Source: Geitlerinema sp. BBD 1991-9
GTDB lineage: Bacteria; Cyanobacteriota; Cyanobacteriia; Cyanobacteriales; Geitlerinemataceae
Assembly (NCBI GenBank): GCA_001657325.1
Contig: LWRO01000008.1
Coordinates: 186,001 to 250,000 of the forward strand
DNA length: 64,000 nucleotides
Direction: 5' to 3'
The position numbers and the translations under genes are program-made. A model generated the notes under the pieces. That model worked only from the letters and a program-made list of their open reading frames with translations, made no database searches and had not been told where the DNA came from. Numbering within the stretch: the stretch's first letter is position 1; the number at the start of each line of letters is the position of its first letter. Below are positions 10,301 to 18,154 of this stretch, piece by piece.

Positions 10301-11983
10301 CACAATATCTCCCGAAGCCTCGAAAATCGCCGGTCCCCCAGGAATCGAAACTCGTCCGACACTAATTCCCGGAAAGACGGCCACACCCGACGAAGCAATC
10401 GTTGTATTGCCTGCATCCACGTCGGGAGGGACGTTTGGAGTGTCGATGAGGGTTCCCACCTCAGACCGCAAAATTAACGCTGGAGAACTCGTGAGGATTG
10501 CCAAATCGGGATCGGTTCCCGAGAGGGTCGTATCGGGGCCGGTAATGACGATGTCTCCTCCGATAATTCCCCCCAAACTCTCGATTTTTAAAGAAACGCC
10601 CGTATAGTCCCCGAAAAATACATCTCCCGACGCACGGATAATGGGGTCGTAGCGACTGAAGAACGTTCCCGGTGCGCCAGTGGTGTCGAGAATGGCAAAG
10701 CTCCCGCCGCTGCTAAAGTGCGCGTCTCCCGAAACGATGCCATCGCTCACGAGACTGAGGTTTCCGCCACTCGTAAAGGGAACGAGCGGATGGTTGAGCG
10801 CCCACAGGTCGATGCCCGCGTTACCCTGAATCCACAAATCCGAACCCGTCCGGACGATCGCAGCTCGATCGAGGCTATCGCGGACGAAAACAGTATCTTC
10901 TGCCAACAGACGCGCCGAACCTGCGATGTCGAGGGTCGTTTCGGAAAGGAGTAAATTGTGACGGCTTTGAAGTAAAACTTCACTCGATCGAACCGCCTCC
11001 CCCTCTGTGGCGGCTAGGGCAACATCGCCTAATTCGATCGACGGTAAAGACAACGACAACACGACGCGGCCATCTGACGCGACTGCAATGTGATTCGCAG
11101 ACAGCGCCTGTCCCCCCGTCAGCAAATCCGGTAACGTCGAAACCGAATCGATCGTTGGTTCTGGGGACAGCGGGAGTTCCAAACTCAACAAGTTTCCGGG
11201 AACGCTAAGCCGTACGAAGGGTTCCCCGCCGACGGCTGCCACGATGACATTGCCGTTGGGTGCCTCGAGTTGTCCGGTACTGACGACCGTCGAACCGAGC
11301 AACCCCAACTGAAACCCCGGTGAAACGGCCAGGTGGGCGGTGTTGAAAATCGCACTGGGATTGGACTCGTCGAACCGAAAAGCATTGGGCGTTCCCACGA
11401 GTTGAGCGGTGTCGTTGGACGAGAAAACGTCGAACCAACCGCCCTCGAACCCCACGCCGTCAGCCGTACTGGCCACAAAGGATGCTGGAACGTCGAGTTG
11501 GGCGTTCGGCCCGAAGATCAGTCCGGCTGGATTGAGCAGGAACAAATTCGACGATCCCCCAGTCAGTTGCAGCAAGCCGTTGATGACGGACGGATCGCCA
11601 CCTGTCACACGCCCGAGGACATTTTGGATTTGGGGTTGCGACAGAAAGTTGGCAGTTTGGTCGGTTTCGAGACCGAATGCATCAAAGCTGTGGAAGAGGT
11701 TGCGACCGTCACCGGACTGTTGCCCGCCGTCAATGACGAAGGTGTCACCGTCTGGGACGACCCGAGTTCCCGTTCCGTCGTCTGCCGGAGCGATCTGCGA
11801 AGAAGCCTGCTGTGGAGCCGTACAAAGAAAGATTGCGAGTGCGATCGATCGAGCTGTTAAGGTTGTCTGTCGTCTAGCGTGAGGTCGTTTTTGCCAAAGG
11901 TCTCGCGTTGCTGTAGTTGTGGTGGTGTTTCTCCACCCGTGTCTCGGGTCTTCCAATCCGTGATATTTTCCCAGGTCTCGCAT
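7334..11983 (-). CDS. Two-partner-secretion (filamentous-haemagglutinin-type) exoprotein with C-terminal CHAT caspase-like protease
   Basis: 1549 aa. A long basic N-terminal extension precedes a signal peptide ([17 protein letters not shown], about 46-62). Next is the TPS/haemagglutination-activity domain (about 65-205), recognisable by [44 protein letters not shown] and [10 protein letters not shown]. Residues about 210-1000 are Gly/Ser-rich beta-helix repeats (TSSSQGTGG units). A Pro/Thr/Ser linker at about 1017-1086 joins them to a CHAT domain (about 1230-1549) with its catalytic dyad: His1392 (LATHGEF) and Cys1435 (LSACRTAVG). Established: TPS proteins leave through a TpsB/Omp85 pore, and CHAT domains are clan CD cysteine peptidases. 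No TpsB gene is in the window. It starts 15 bases after the DUF1818 stop and probably shares its transcript. Confidence 0.92.
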   Translation of the reverse strand: MRDLGKYHGLEDPRHGWRNTTTTTATRDLWQKRPHARRQTTLTARSIALAIFLCTAPQQASSQIAPADDGTGTRVVPDGDTFVIDGGQQSGDGRNLFHSFDAFGLETDQTANFLSQPQIQNVLGRVTGGDPSVINGLLQLTGGSSNLFLLNPAGLIFGPNAQLDVPASFVASTADGVGFEGGWFDVFSSNDTAQLVGTPNAFRFDESNPSAIFNTAHLAVSPGFQLGLLGSTVVSTGQLEAPNGNVIVAAVGGEPFVRLSVPGNLLSLELPLSPEPTIDSVSTLPDLLTGGQALSANHIAVASDGRVVLSLSLPSIELGDVALAATEGEAVRSSEVLLQSRHNLLLSETTLDIAGSARLLAEDTVFVRDSLDRAAIVRTGSDLWIQGNAGIDLWALNHPLVPFTSGGNLSLVSDGIVSGDAHFSSGGSFAILDTTGAPGTFFSRYDPIIRASGDVFFGDYTGVSLKIESLGGIIGGDIVITGPDTTLSGTDPDLAILTSSPALILRSEVGTLIDTPNVPPDVDAGNTTIASSGVAVFPGISVGRVSIPGGPAIFEASGDIVADAIETDGGSIDLTSQNGTIAISDGLDSSALGMGGDVTLSANGNIDILEILASGGSDGGDVQIDSQTGTFIGGSIDTSSGTGTGGNVAVRVLEDLSQTADIATEGALGGGSITLESLGGSIFLDSIGGTAQLRTDASSGIAGDVTVSAADDLVFRSDISASGRDGGGTVALESFGDLEGGAATVNTTSSQGTGGAVSISASLSGELSNVLASGAIGGGNVSIEVTQGEFNGDRIDTSSSAGTGGAISFDVRDGILIDTLDSSGLLAGGGITVTANPGGFEGTSVNTSSSQGTGGSQVFDLGFGLDIGDLDARGLVSGGAVSVTSGGLLSAGQIFSSSSQGSGGNVFLSSAGDIELRSIDAQGGTSGAAVEINATGFLRVSDAFVDRNGLSASISAAGGTAPGSILIFHGGTAVDVPFIVGDASENGTQGALTTGSDTISPITVIPGSEIRPTIQINPSPTPTPVPTPSPTPVPTPTPTPAPSPVPTPAPSPAPTPMPTPMPSPAPSPAPSPVPTPMPTPAPTPSPTDGPDPTSERGIAAVTDLQGQPTTAVLDVLADVRIDRIELLDRPLAANFNRIELFRRLAQGDIENAIPLIEETLSGEFTEALGLEPQPDYPSLPEIQTRLQTLASETGTVPTVLYVMLRPNSLDLIAIPTRGGPIYRSIPIESSDAVLNAKLQLLEGLLNPRLRRRDSYREPARQLYEWLVTPILPELERLGTTTLVLALDRGLRGIPLAALWNGEQFLVEQFDLALIPSLNLVDTRYRSVRDANVLALGASTFADQIPLPAVPLEVGIVMDIFSGRGFLDADFTFENLRRQREREPVPLIHLATHGEFTSASADRAYIQFADERVGFDRIRSLDWNDPPVELVVLSACRTAVGSDEAELGFAGFTVQSGAKTALASLWYVSDLGTLGLMSEFYYHLKTAPIKAEALQRTQLAVLRGDVRVENGQLIYSGGSIDLPSDVAPPQDLDFVHPYFWASFTIVGSPW
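8727..8935 (-). repeat. In-frame tandem repeats encoding a Pro-Thr-Ser linker
   Basis: About 210 bases of degenerate 6-, 12- and 18-base units (GGTGTCGGC / GGACTCGGT on the + strand) encode P-x-P-T/S-P units between the beta-helix and the CHAT domain of the exoprotein. This is typical of a flexible linker that can change length by slippage. Confidence 0.85.
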
Positions 11984-11997
11984 GACCCATCCTCGAT

Positions 11998-12405
11998 TTA
12001 AAAAACGTCAAGGGTTTGAGCAGCTCGGAGAAGTTCGGGAACAGCCTCAGGCAACCATTCTCCTTCACAACGGCGGCCGGTGTTCAAAATAACGCGAATG
12101 CGATAGGCGTGGGAAAAACCGGCGGCTTCCATCCACAAACACTCACTTTCAACTTCACAGGTAATGTTTTCCTCGTCCATCAGTTCCCCCGACATTTGAT
12201 GTAGCGTTTCATCGAGCTGGACGAGCAAACGTCGAAAATCTCGAAACTCGGCATCAGTCAGTTCAAATGCCCAATCGTCTGCACCGATCAGGCCGACAAA
12301 CGTTAAAGATGTATTGCCCTGCGAACCTGAGTTATCCTGAGAACGATCGATATCGGGACAGTAGCCCAGTCGCCACCCTTGCCCACTTTTGACGATGCGA
12401 TTCAT
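11998..12405 (-). CDS. DUF1818 family protein
   Basis: 135 aa from the ATG at 12405; a longer start at 12465 adds 20 residues outside the family's usual start. The sequence matches DUF1818, a family of cyanobacteria and plastid-bearing organisms: [14 protein letters not shown] at the N-terminus, [17 protein letters not shown] in the middle, then [32 protein letters not shown] and the C-terminal [13 protein letters not shown]. Function unknown. It has no signal peptide or membrane segment, so it is probably cytoplasmic. Its stop lies 14 bases from the start of the CHAT exoprotein on the same strand; this spacing suggests co-transcription, but the functional link is unclear. Confidence 0.88.
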   Translation of the reverse strand: MNRIVKSGQGWRLGYCPDIDRSQDNSGSQGNTSLTFVGLIGADDWAFELTDAEFRDFRRLLVQLDETLHQMSGELMDEENITCEVESECLWMEAAGFSHAYRIRVILNTGRRCEGEWLPEAVPELLRAAQTLDVF

Positions 12406-12639
12406 ACTTCTCGATCGAGGCTGGAGGATCGACTCAACCTCTCTATCCGGATGGTTTCCTAGCATATCATGCCCCTACATTTACACGACCTTTCGAGAAT
12501 TATCCGGATTTCCTCCGTACAACTGCGTAAGTATGACCGCTCGGAACCGACTTTAAACTTTCAGTGAAGAATTCGTAAGACTACAGATTTCACCATAAAG
12601 TTTCTGCAAAGACTCCGTGTAAACACTTGACGCTCCTGT

Positions 12640-12770
12640 GGGTTATCCGCGAGGCTTGGGTTAACGGCTCGCGCAGCGAACGAAAAAACACGCACACAAG
12701 CCTCGTCACAGAGGCTTCTTTCCAGAATTTTCTGTTCGAAGAGCGTGCGTTGAACCGTACGCTCTGGCGC
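12640..12770 (+). promoter_or_regulatory. Hairpin-rich leader before the WecG-type gene
   Basis: The 504-base gap 12406-12909 holds no gene. Inside it are three successive hairpins: GCGAG...CTCGC (12648-12671), AAGCCTC/GAGGCTT (12698-12717) and GAGCGTGCG/CGTACGCTC (12741-12764). The motif GGGTTATC occurs at about 12640 and again near 12840. This may be a structured 5' leader of the glycosyltransferase mRNA, or simply chance. It matches no riboswitch class I know. Confidence 0.35.
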
Positions 12771-12909
12771 TCGATCGAAACTTTTAGAAGGCAGGCTCGC
12801 TCAATACGCTCGATCGAGGGCAGAAACGCTCGGGTTCATGGGTTATCGAGAGGCGTTTCCGTGAGAACCGTACTCTCTTCGTAATTCTCTACCAGCTAAG
12901 GTGCGAACT

Positions 12910-14169
12910 ATGGCCAAGGTACTTTCCCTGCCTGTTCCTCAAAATTGCATTCCGAAAAAGCAAGTCGTGGAATCGCCAGTTTCGGCGTTAAGTTTCGAAC
13001 GGCAGATGCAAGTCATATTGTCCTGGGCAAGTCATCGGGAAAATCGTACCGTCTGTGTGGCAAACGTCCATATGCTGATGGAAGCGCACTGGAACCCAGA
13101 CTTTGCCCGTGTATTGCGCAATTCTGACTTGGTGACACCGGACGGTATGCCGTTGGTGTGGATGCTGCGACTGTTAGGCGCTGCTAAGCAAGACCGAGTT
13201 GCCGGAATGGACATCCTCTTCAGTCTCTGCCAACAAGCACCGAAATACGGTGTCAGCGCTTACTTCCTCGGTTCTCATCAAGCCGTCCTCGATCGAATGA
13301 AACAACGGCTCGATCGAGAATTCAGCGACCTCGACATTGCCGGAATGGAACCGCTTCCGTTCCGTCCTCTGACTCCTGAAGAAGACGACGAACTCGTCGA
13401 TCGAATTAACCGAAGTGGAGCGGGTATCGTCTTCGTTTCCCTTGGATGTCCCAAACAGGAAAAATGGATCGACGCTCATCGAGATCGCATCAACGCCGTT
13501 ACCCTCGGTGTTGGAGGTGTCTTTCCCGTCTACGCCGGACTTCACCGTCGCGCTCCTCAAATGATGCGCGAGGCAGGACTCGAATGGTTCTATCGGCTCG
13601 TTCAAGAACCGCGTCGCCTGTGGAAGCGATACATGGAAACGATTCCGCCCTTCCTGTGGTTAGCGGCTAAGCAACTCGCCGCTCATTACGCCCGCAAAGC
13701 GGTACGAGTGGTGAAGTCGAAACTCGAACGATATGACAAACGTTTAGAAGACGAATGGCGAGATCGCCGTATCGGGCAACTTTTACAGGAAGCGGGATTG
13801 ATTTCGCGAGATCGAGTCGAAGCGGCTTTAGCTGCTCAAGCCAATGAATATCGCAACTTACGCTTCGGTGAAATTTTGGTTCAGCAAGGCTTAGTCAAGC
13901 AAGAAACCGTTGATTTCTTTGCCGAACAACTCACCCGCATTTCTGAAACCGAATCTCGGCATCCGATCGGCCACTATCTCAAATCCGCAGCGCTGCTCGA
14001 CGACAGTCAAATCGATCAGATTCTGGTCGCTCAGCAACATATCGGATTACCGTTTGGCGAAATGGCTGTCCTGATGGGATGGGTCAAACAAGAAACCATC
14101 GACCTGTTCTTGGAATTTGCCACGCCCGCGCCATCAATGGCTCCCGTGACGTATTGGAAATTGGGATGA
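12910..14169 (+). CDS. WecG/TagA/CpsF-family glycosyltransferase with C-terminal MshEN-like repeats
   Basis: 419 aa from the ATG at 12910, preceded by AAGG; a GTG at 12901 is a weaker alternative. Residues about 20-245 form the GT26 domain: NVHMLMEAHWNPDFARVL, DLVTPDGMPLVWMLRLLG, YFLGSHQAVLDRM, VSLGCPKQEKWIDAHR, GVGGVFPVYAG. This family adds an N-acetylmannosamine-type or similar sugar to a lipid-linked acceptor in exopolysaccharide or teichoic-acid synthesis. After a basic helix come four related units starting near Arg287, Arg318, Pro352 and Pro381. The first two keep the MshEN spacing RxG-xx-L-xxx-G-L/I...L-xx-Q, the c-di-GMP-binding signature of MshE-type ATPases; the last two are degenerate. 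Inference: a membrane-associated polysaccharide enzyme tuned by c-di-GMP. Confidence 0.87.
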   Translation: MAKVLSLPVPQNCIPKKQVVESPVSALSFERQMQVILSWASHRENRTVCVANVHMLMEAHWNPDFARVLRNSDLVTPDGMPLVWMLRLLGAAKQDRVAGMDILFSLCQQAPKYGVSAYFLGSHQAVLDRMKQRLDREFSDLDIAGMEPLPFRPLTPEEDDELVDRINRSGAGIVFVSLGCPKQEKWIDAHRDRINAVTLGVGGVFPVYAGLHRRAPQMMREAGLEWFYRLVQEPRRLWKRYMETIPPFLWLAAKQLAAHYARKAVRVVKSKLERYDKRLEDEWRDRRIGQLLQEAGLISRDRVEAALAAQANEYRNLRFGEILVQQGLVKQETVDFFAEQLTRISETESRHPIGHYLKSAALLDDSQIDQILVAQQHIGLPFGEMAVLMGWVKQETIDLFLEFATPAPSMAPVTYWKLG

Positions 14170-14222
14170 TACGAAATCTGGTAACAATAGACCCTTTCTA
14201 ACACGATTAACACGATCGAACC

Positions 14223-14268
14223 ACCCTTCATGGAGCTGTTGTCTACAGCCGCTCTATGAAGGGTTTTT
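14223..14268 (+). terminator. Rho-independent terminator after the WecG-type gene
   Basis: ACCCTTCAT (14223-14231) pairs with ATGAAGGGT (14256-14264), with an inner GCTG/CAGC stem, and is followed by TTTTT. Stem plus T-run is a clear intrinsic terminator. Confidence 0.85.
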
Positions 14269-14382
14269 AAAGGGGAGTATGCAGTCTGGATTTCCGAATC
14301 GTCGATCGAGCGTACATCCGATATCGATCGATATTCGATCGTTATTTTGAGAAAAGGACAGGGTCAAGAGAGAACCGTGGAA

Positions 14383-15357
14383 TTAACCTAACAAGTCCCG
14401 ACGGGGATTAAACGTTTCTAACTGATGGAGTTTTTCGTATAACTCCCGCTCTGCGGGGGTGACGTCCCTCGGTACGGCGATCGAAATTTCCACCAACTGA
14501 TCGCCTCGCTTTCCCCCACGAGTCGGATAGCCCTTACCCGACAAACGAAAACGCTGACCGGACTTCACACCGGATGGAAGTGTCATCTTCACCAAGCCGT
14601 CGAGGGTTGGCACTTCCACAGATGCCCCCAAAATCGCCTCCGATGGCGTAATGGGCAATTGACAGGTAATGTCACTGCCTTCGTGATGGAAAAACGGATG
14701 GACAGCCACCGTAATTTTCAGGTACAGATCGCCCCCGTTGTCTCCCTGACCCTTCAATCGAATGCGTTGACCGCTAATCATACCCGAAGGCATCGTCACT
14801 TCCAACGATCGACCGTCTTCGAGGCGAATGCGCTCCCGCCCTCCCGTATAGGCCTTTTCCAGCGGTAACGTCAAGCGGGCTTCGATATCGCGCGGCGCAG
14901 GACGGGAGACCGTGTACGCTGTTTTCGTCGTGCGCGGCCGAAACGCATCGGGAGAATCGACTCGCCGCGTTTTCGGTGGGGGTTGCGTGACCGTTCGCAT
15001 CGCCGTGCGGGCGCGTCGGTTGAGCAGATCGTCGAGAAAGCTGTTGAAGTCGGCATATTGCTCGAAGCGAACGTCTCGATCGCTCGTGCCGTTGCGAACG
15101 GTACGGGACGGTTTGCGTTTCGTTTTCTTCTGGCTGATGAAGCGGCTGAACTGGTCGTACTGGCTCCGTTTTTCCGGGTCGGACAGAATGTTATAAGCCT
15201 CGCCGATATCTTTAAATCGTTCTTCCGCCGATTTATCTCCGGGATTGAGATCGGGGTGATATTTGCGGGCCAGGCGGCGATAAGCGCGTTTGATGTCGTC
15301 TGTTGAAACGTCGCGGGTAACTCCCAGGATTTTGTAATAGTCTCGGAAGTTTTGCAT
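14383..15357 (-). CDS. dnaJ: DnaJ-type co-chaperone without zinc finger (CbpA-like)
   Basis: 324 aa from the ATG at 15357 (MQNFRDYYKILGV); a TTG at 15384 would add nine residues. The J-domain occupies residues 1-70 with the essential HPD (KYHPDLNPG). A Ser/Arg-rich linker follows to about 150, then the C-terminal substrate-binding domains (DIEARLTLPLEKAYTGG, GSDITCQLPITPSEAILG, SGQRFRLSGKGYPT). The CxxCxGxG zinc-finger repeats of full-length DnaJ are absent, so this is a type II J-protein. It stimulates the ATPase of Hsp70. The gene is 140 bases downstream of a dnaK on the same strand, which makes that protein its probable partner. Confidence 0.9.
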   Translation of the reverse strand: MQNFRDYYKILGVTRDVSTDDIKRAYRRLARKYHPDLNPGDKSAEERFKDIGEAYNILSDPEKRSQYDQFSRFISQKKTKRKPSRTVRNGTSDRDVRFEQYADFNSFLDDLLNRRARTAMRTVTQPPPKTRRVDSPDAFRPRTTKTAYTVSRPAPRDIEARLTLPLEKAYTGGRERIRLEDGRSLEVTMPSGMISGQRIRLKGQGDNGGDLYLKITVAVHPFFHHEGSDITCQLPITPSEAILGASVEVPTLDGLVKMTLPSGVKSGQRFRLSGKGYPTRGGKRGDQLVEISIAVPRDVTPAERELYEKLHQLETFNPRRDLLG

Positions 15358-15497
15358 TGTTTTTTTAAAAAATTCAGAAGTCAACGAAACTTTTACAGTG
15401 AAGCTTGAAAAGTGAAGCGTGAAGCGTGGGGAAGTTGAGCGTCGAACGTTGAGAGTTTACACGTTCTCCCCATCTCCTCAACCCCTCATCTCAAAGG

Positions 15498-17486
15498 CTA
15501 AAACCAATCGTCATCATCTCCCCAATCTTCATCGTAAGCGTTGGTGCGAGCGATGCGAGAGGTGCGGTTGCGAGGGGGACGGCGTTGCTCGAATCCGTAA
15601 TTCGGATCGTCGTCTTCACCGACGAACGTGCGTCGCAAGTTATCTAAAAAGCCTTCGCCGTCGCCATCGAGGGAATATTCCGAGACTTCTCGATTCAACT
15701 CGTACAGGGCATCTTGCAGGCTTGCCGAGGCCATGTCAATGCCACGATCGTCGTTACGGGCTAGGCTGTCCCGCAGGTCTCGAACGAGGGCTTCGATGCG
15801 CCGTCGCAAACCTTGAGCAAACGAAAGTCCGAAGTCGAGGGCGATCGTGCGTAATTCGCGTTCGGCTCGGGAAGCTAAGGCTTCGGCACGATTGCGTCGA
15901 TCGACTTTTTCCCGACGCAATCGATCGGTTTCAGCAAACTTCTCCGCTTGACGAATTGCCTGTTGGATATCCTGTTCGTTGAGGGTCGACGCACCCGAAA
16001 TGGTAATGCTTTGCTCTCGTCCGGTGGCTCGATCGAGGGCGCTCACCTGTAAAATTCCGTTAGCATCGATATCAAACGAAACTTGAATTTGAGGAACGCC
16101 ACGGGGGGCAGGGGGAATCCCCGTCAGTTTGAAACGTCCCAAAGACTTGTTATCGTCGGCCATTTCCCGCTCCCCTTGCGCCACGTGGACTTCCACTTGA
16201 CTTTGGTTGTTTTCCGACGTCGAGAAAATATCCGATCGACGGACGGGAATCGTCGTGTTGCGGGGAATGAGTTTTTTCATCACGCCACCGACCGTTTCCA
16301 AACCCACTGACAGCGGGGTCACGTCGAGCAGCAACACGTCGGGAACGTCCCCTTCGAGAATCGCCGCCTGAACTGCTGCACCCACCGCAACGACTTCGTC
16401 GGGGTTGACGTTTTGGTTGGGTTCCTTGCGAATCAGGTTGCGAACCAACTCCTGTACCATCGGCATTCGTGTCGACCCCCCCACGAGAACCACTTCGTCG
16501 ATTTGACGCGGATGCAGTCCGGCATCGAGAATCGCTTGTTTGACGGGAAGACGCAGACGGCGGAGTAAATCCCCGCACAAGTTCTCGAACTCGCCCCGCG
16601 TCAGTCGCGTTTCCAGGTGTTTGGGGCCGTCTTCCGTAGCCGTAATGAAGGGCAGGTTGATATCCGTAACGCCAACACCGCTCAATTCAATTTTCGCTTT
16701 TTCAGCAGCTTCCGTCAGCCGTTGCAGGGCTTGTCGGTCTCGGCGCAAGTCGATTTCTTCAGCTTCGAGAAACGGCTCTGCCAACCAATCAACAATTTTT
16801 TTATCGAAGTCGTTGCCCCCGAGTTGCGTGTCGCCGCTCGTGGCTTTCACCTCAAACACGCCATCCCCCACTTCCAACACCGACACGTCGAACGTTCCGC
16901 CGCCGAGGTCGAACACTAAAATCGTTTGGCTGTCCGCTCGATCGAATCCGTAAGCTAAAGAAGCCGCAGTCGGTTCGTTGAGAATCCGTTTGACCTCTAA
17001 TCCCGCAATCCGTCCGGCATCGCGCGTAGCTTGACGTTGAGCGTCGTTGAAATAGGCAGGAACGGTAATGACGGCTCCAGTCACCTCTTCGCCGAGGTAG
17101 CGCTGTGCTTCGTCAGCCAGTTTTCGCAACACAGCGGCTGAGGTCTCTTCGGGTGCAAAATCTCGCTTGAGGCGCGGGCATCGAATTCTAACGTTACCGT
17201 ATTCGTCGCGGCGAATCGTGTAAGGCACGCGCTTGGAAATGGGATCGAGTTCGGTATACTTGCGCCCGATAAACCGCTTGATGTTGTAAAAGGTATTTTG
17301 CGGGTTGAGAACGGTTTGTCGGCGTGCCATCTGCCCCACCAGCCGCTCGCCGTCTTTGCTGAAGGCTACAACAGAGGGAGTCGTCCGCATTCCTTCTGAG
17401 TTCGCGATGACGACGGGTTTTCCGCCTTCCATAACGGCTACTACTGAATTGGTCGTACCCAGGTCAATGCCGACGACTCTGCCCAT
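15498..17486 (-). CDS. dnaK: Hsp70 chaperone DnaK (DnaK1-like paralogue)
   Basis: 662 aa. The ATPase domain (1-380) has the phosphate motifs [23 protein letters not shown] and [10 protein letters not shown]. The hydrophobic interdomain linker follows at [16 protein letters not shown], then the substrate-binding beta domain and helical lid. The lid is variable, and the protein ends in an unusual acidic, aromatic tail ([11 protein letters not shown]) in place of the EEVD-like or glycine-rich end of classic DnaK. Sequence [13 protein letters not shown] in subdomain IB and the tail resemble the cyanobacterial DnaK1 group; this subgroup call is by memory. Its start is preceded by GAGGAGA. No CIRCE element (TTAGCACTC...GAGTGCTAA) is visible upstream. 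dnaJ follows on the same strand. Confidence 0.93.
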   Translation of the reverse strand: MGRVVGIDLGTTNSVVAVMEGGKPVVIANSEGMRTTPSVVAFSKDGERLVGQMARRQTVLNPQNTFYNIKRFIGRKYTELDPISKRVPYTIRRDEYGNVRIRCPRLKRDFAPEETSAAVLRKLADEAQRYLGEEVTGAVITVPAYFNDAQRQATRDAGRIAGLEVKRILNEPTAASLAYGFDRADSQTILVFDLGGGTFDVSVLEVGDGVFEVKATSGDTQLGGNDFDKKIVDWLAEPFLEAEEIDLRRDRQALQRLTEAAEKAKIELSGVGVTDINLPFITATEDGPKHLETRLTRGEFENLCGDLLRRLRLPVKQAILDAGLHPRQIDEVVLVGGSTRMPMVQELVRNLIRKEPNQNVNPDEVVAVGAAVQAAILEGDVPDVLLLDVTPLSVGLETVGGVMKKLIPRNTTIPVRRSDIFSTSENNQSQVEVHVAQGEREMADDNKSLGRFKLTGIPPAPRGVPQIQVSFDIDANGILQVSALDRATGREQSITISGASTLNEQDIQQAIRQAEKFAETDRLRREKVDRRNRAEALASRAERELRTIALDFGLSFAQGLRRRIEALVRDLRDSLARNDDRGIDMASASLQDALYELNREVSEYSLDGDGEGFLDNLRRTFVGEDDDPNYGFEQRRPPRNRTSRIARTNAYDEDWGDDDDWF

Positions 17487-17735
17487 AATCTCGTTGTTGT
17501 CTCCTCGTCGTGTATCGGTCTGCCTCTGGAAGTCAACACGCTTCCAACGGTTTGACTTTATTCTATGAATTTATGTTGCGCCACCGTCAACACTTCGCAA
17601 ACCCTTCTTATTTTATCGCGGTCGGTTGGGAGCGAGCCGGGGAAGTCCGATCCCAGACGTCATGCGACGAGCAACGATGCTGTTGAGATTGAAGAATGTT
17701 CGATCGGGTCTAGAATCGGCTATCATCATTGCGAA

Positions 17736-18071
17736 ATGCCTCGGGAAGCCATTGAAAATTTTATGACGCACGATTCCAACGCAAACCTCACCCCCATTTC
17801 GGATGACCTGTACGAGATTGAAAAACGGGTTGGGGAAGTCGTGCAACAGTGTGATGACGACCCGATGGCGTTACTGGAACTGTTACGCTTACTCGAAGGG
17901 TTGCATCGAGAAATTTGTGAAACTCGATTCCAACCCGTACTCCCCCAAACGCGCCAAGCCCTTTATGCATTTTTGCGAGAACTCGATACAAAAGGGGGTT
18001 GGCCGTATATTCCCCGGATGCGACTGCGGACGCTCTTGGCGCATTTGGAAGCTGCAAATGAAGAGGAATAG
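17736..18071 (+). CDS. Small conserved hypothetical protein (helical)
   Basis: 111 aa from the ATG at 17736; a second in-frame ATG at 17763 is also possible and neither has a good Shine-Dalgarno. The sequence is mostly helical: DDLYEIEKRVGEVVQQC, DPMALLELLRLLEGLHREI, LPQTRQALYAFLRELDTKGGWPYIP and RLRTLLAHLEAANEEE. It has no signal peptide or membrane segment. Similar proteins occur in cyanobacteria, but I do not know a function. It is transcribed divergently from dnaK and converges on the RTX gene. Confidence 0.6.
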   Translation: MPREAIENFMTHDSNANLTPISDDLYEIEKRVGEVVQQCDDDPMALLELLRLLEGLHREICETRFQPVLPQTRQALYAFLRELDTKGGWPYIPRMRLRTLLAHLEAANEEE

Positions 18072-18154
18072 ATGGGAAAGATAAACTGAAGGCTGTTTCC
18101 ACTTTTCACGGTCAATCTCCGATCTCCATCTCATCTCCTCACGACCCAGCGTCC

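Noticed and set aside
17487-17735. CIRCE heat-shock operator upstream of dnaK
   Set aside because: No TTAGCACTC-N9-GAGTGCTAA-like inverted repeat is visible.
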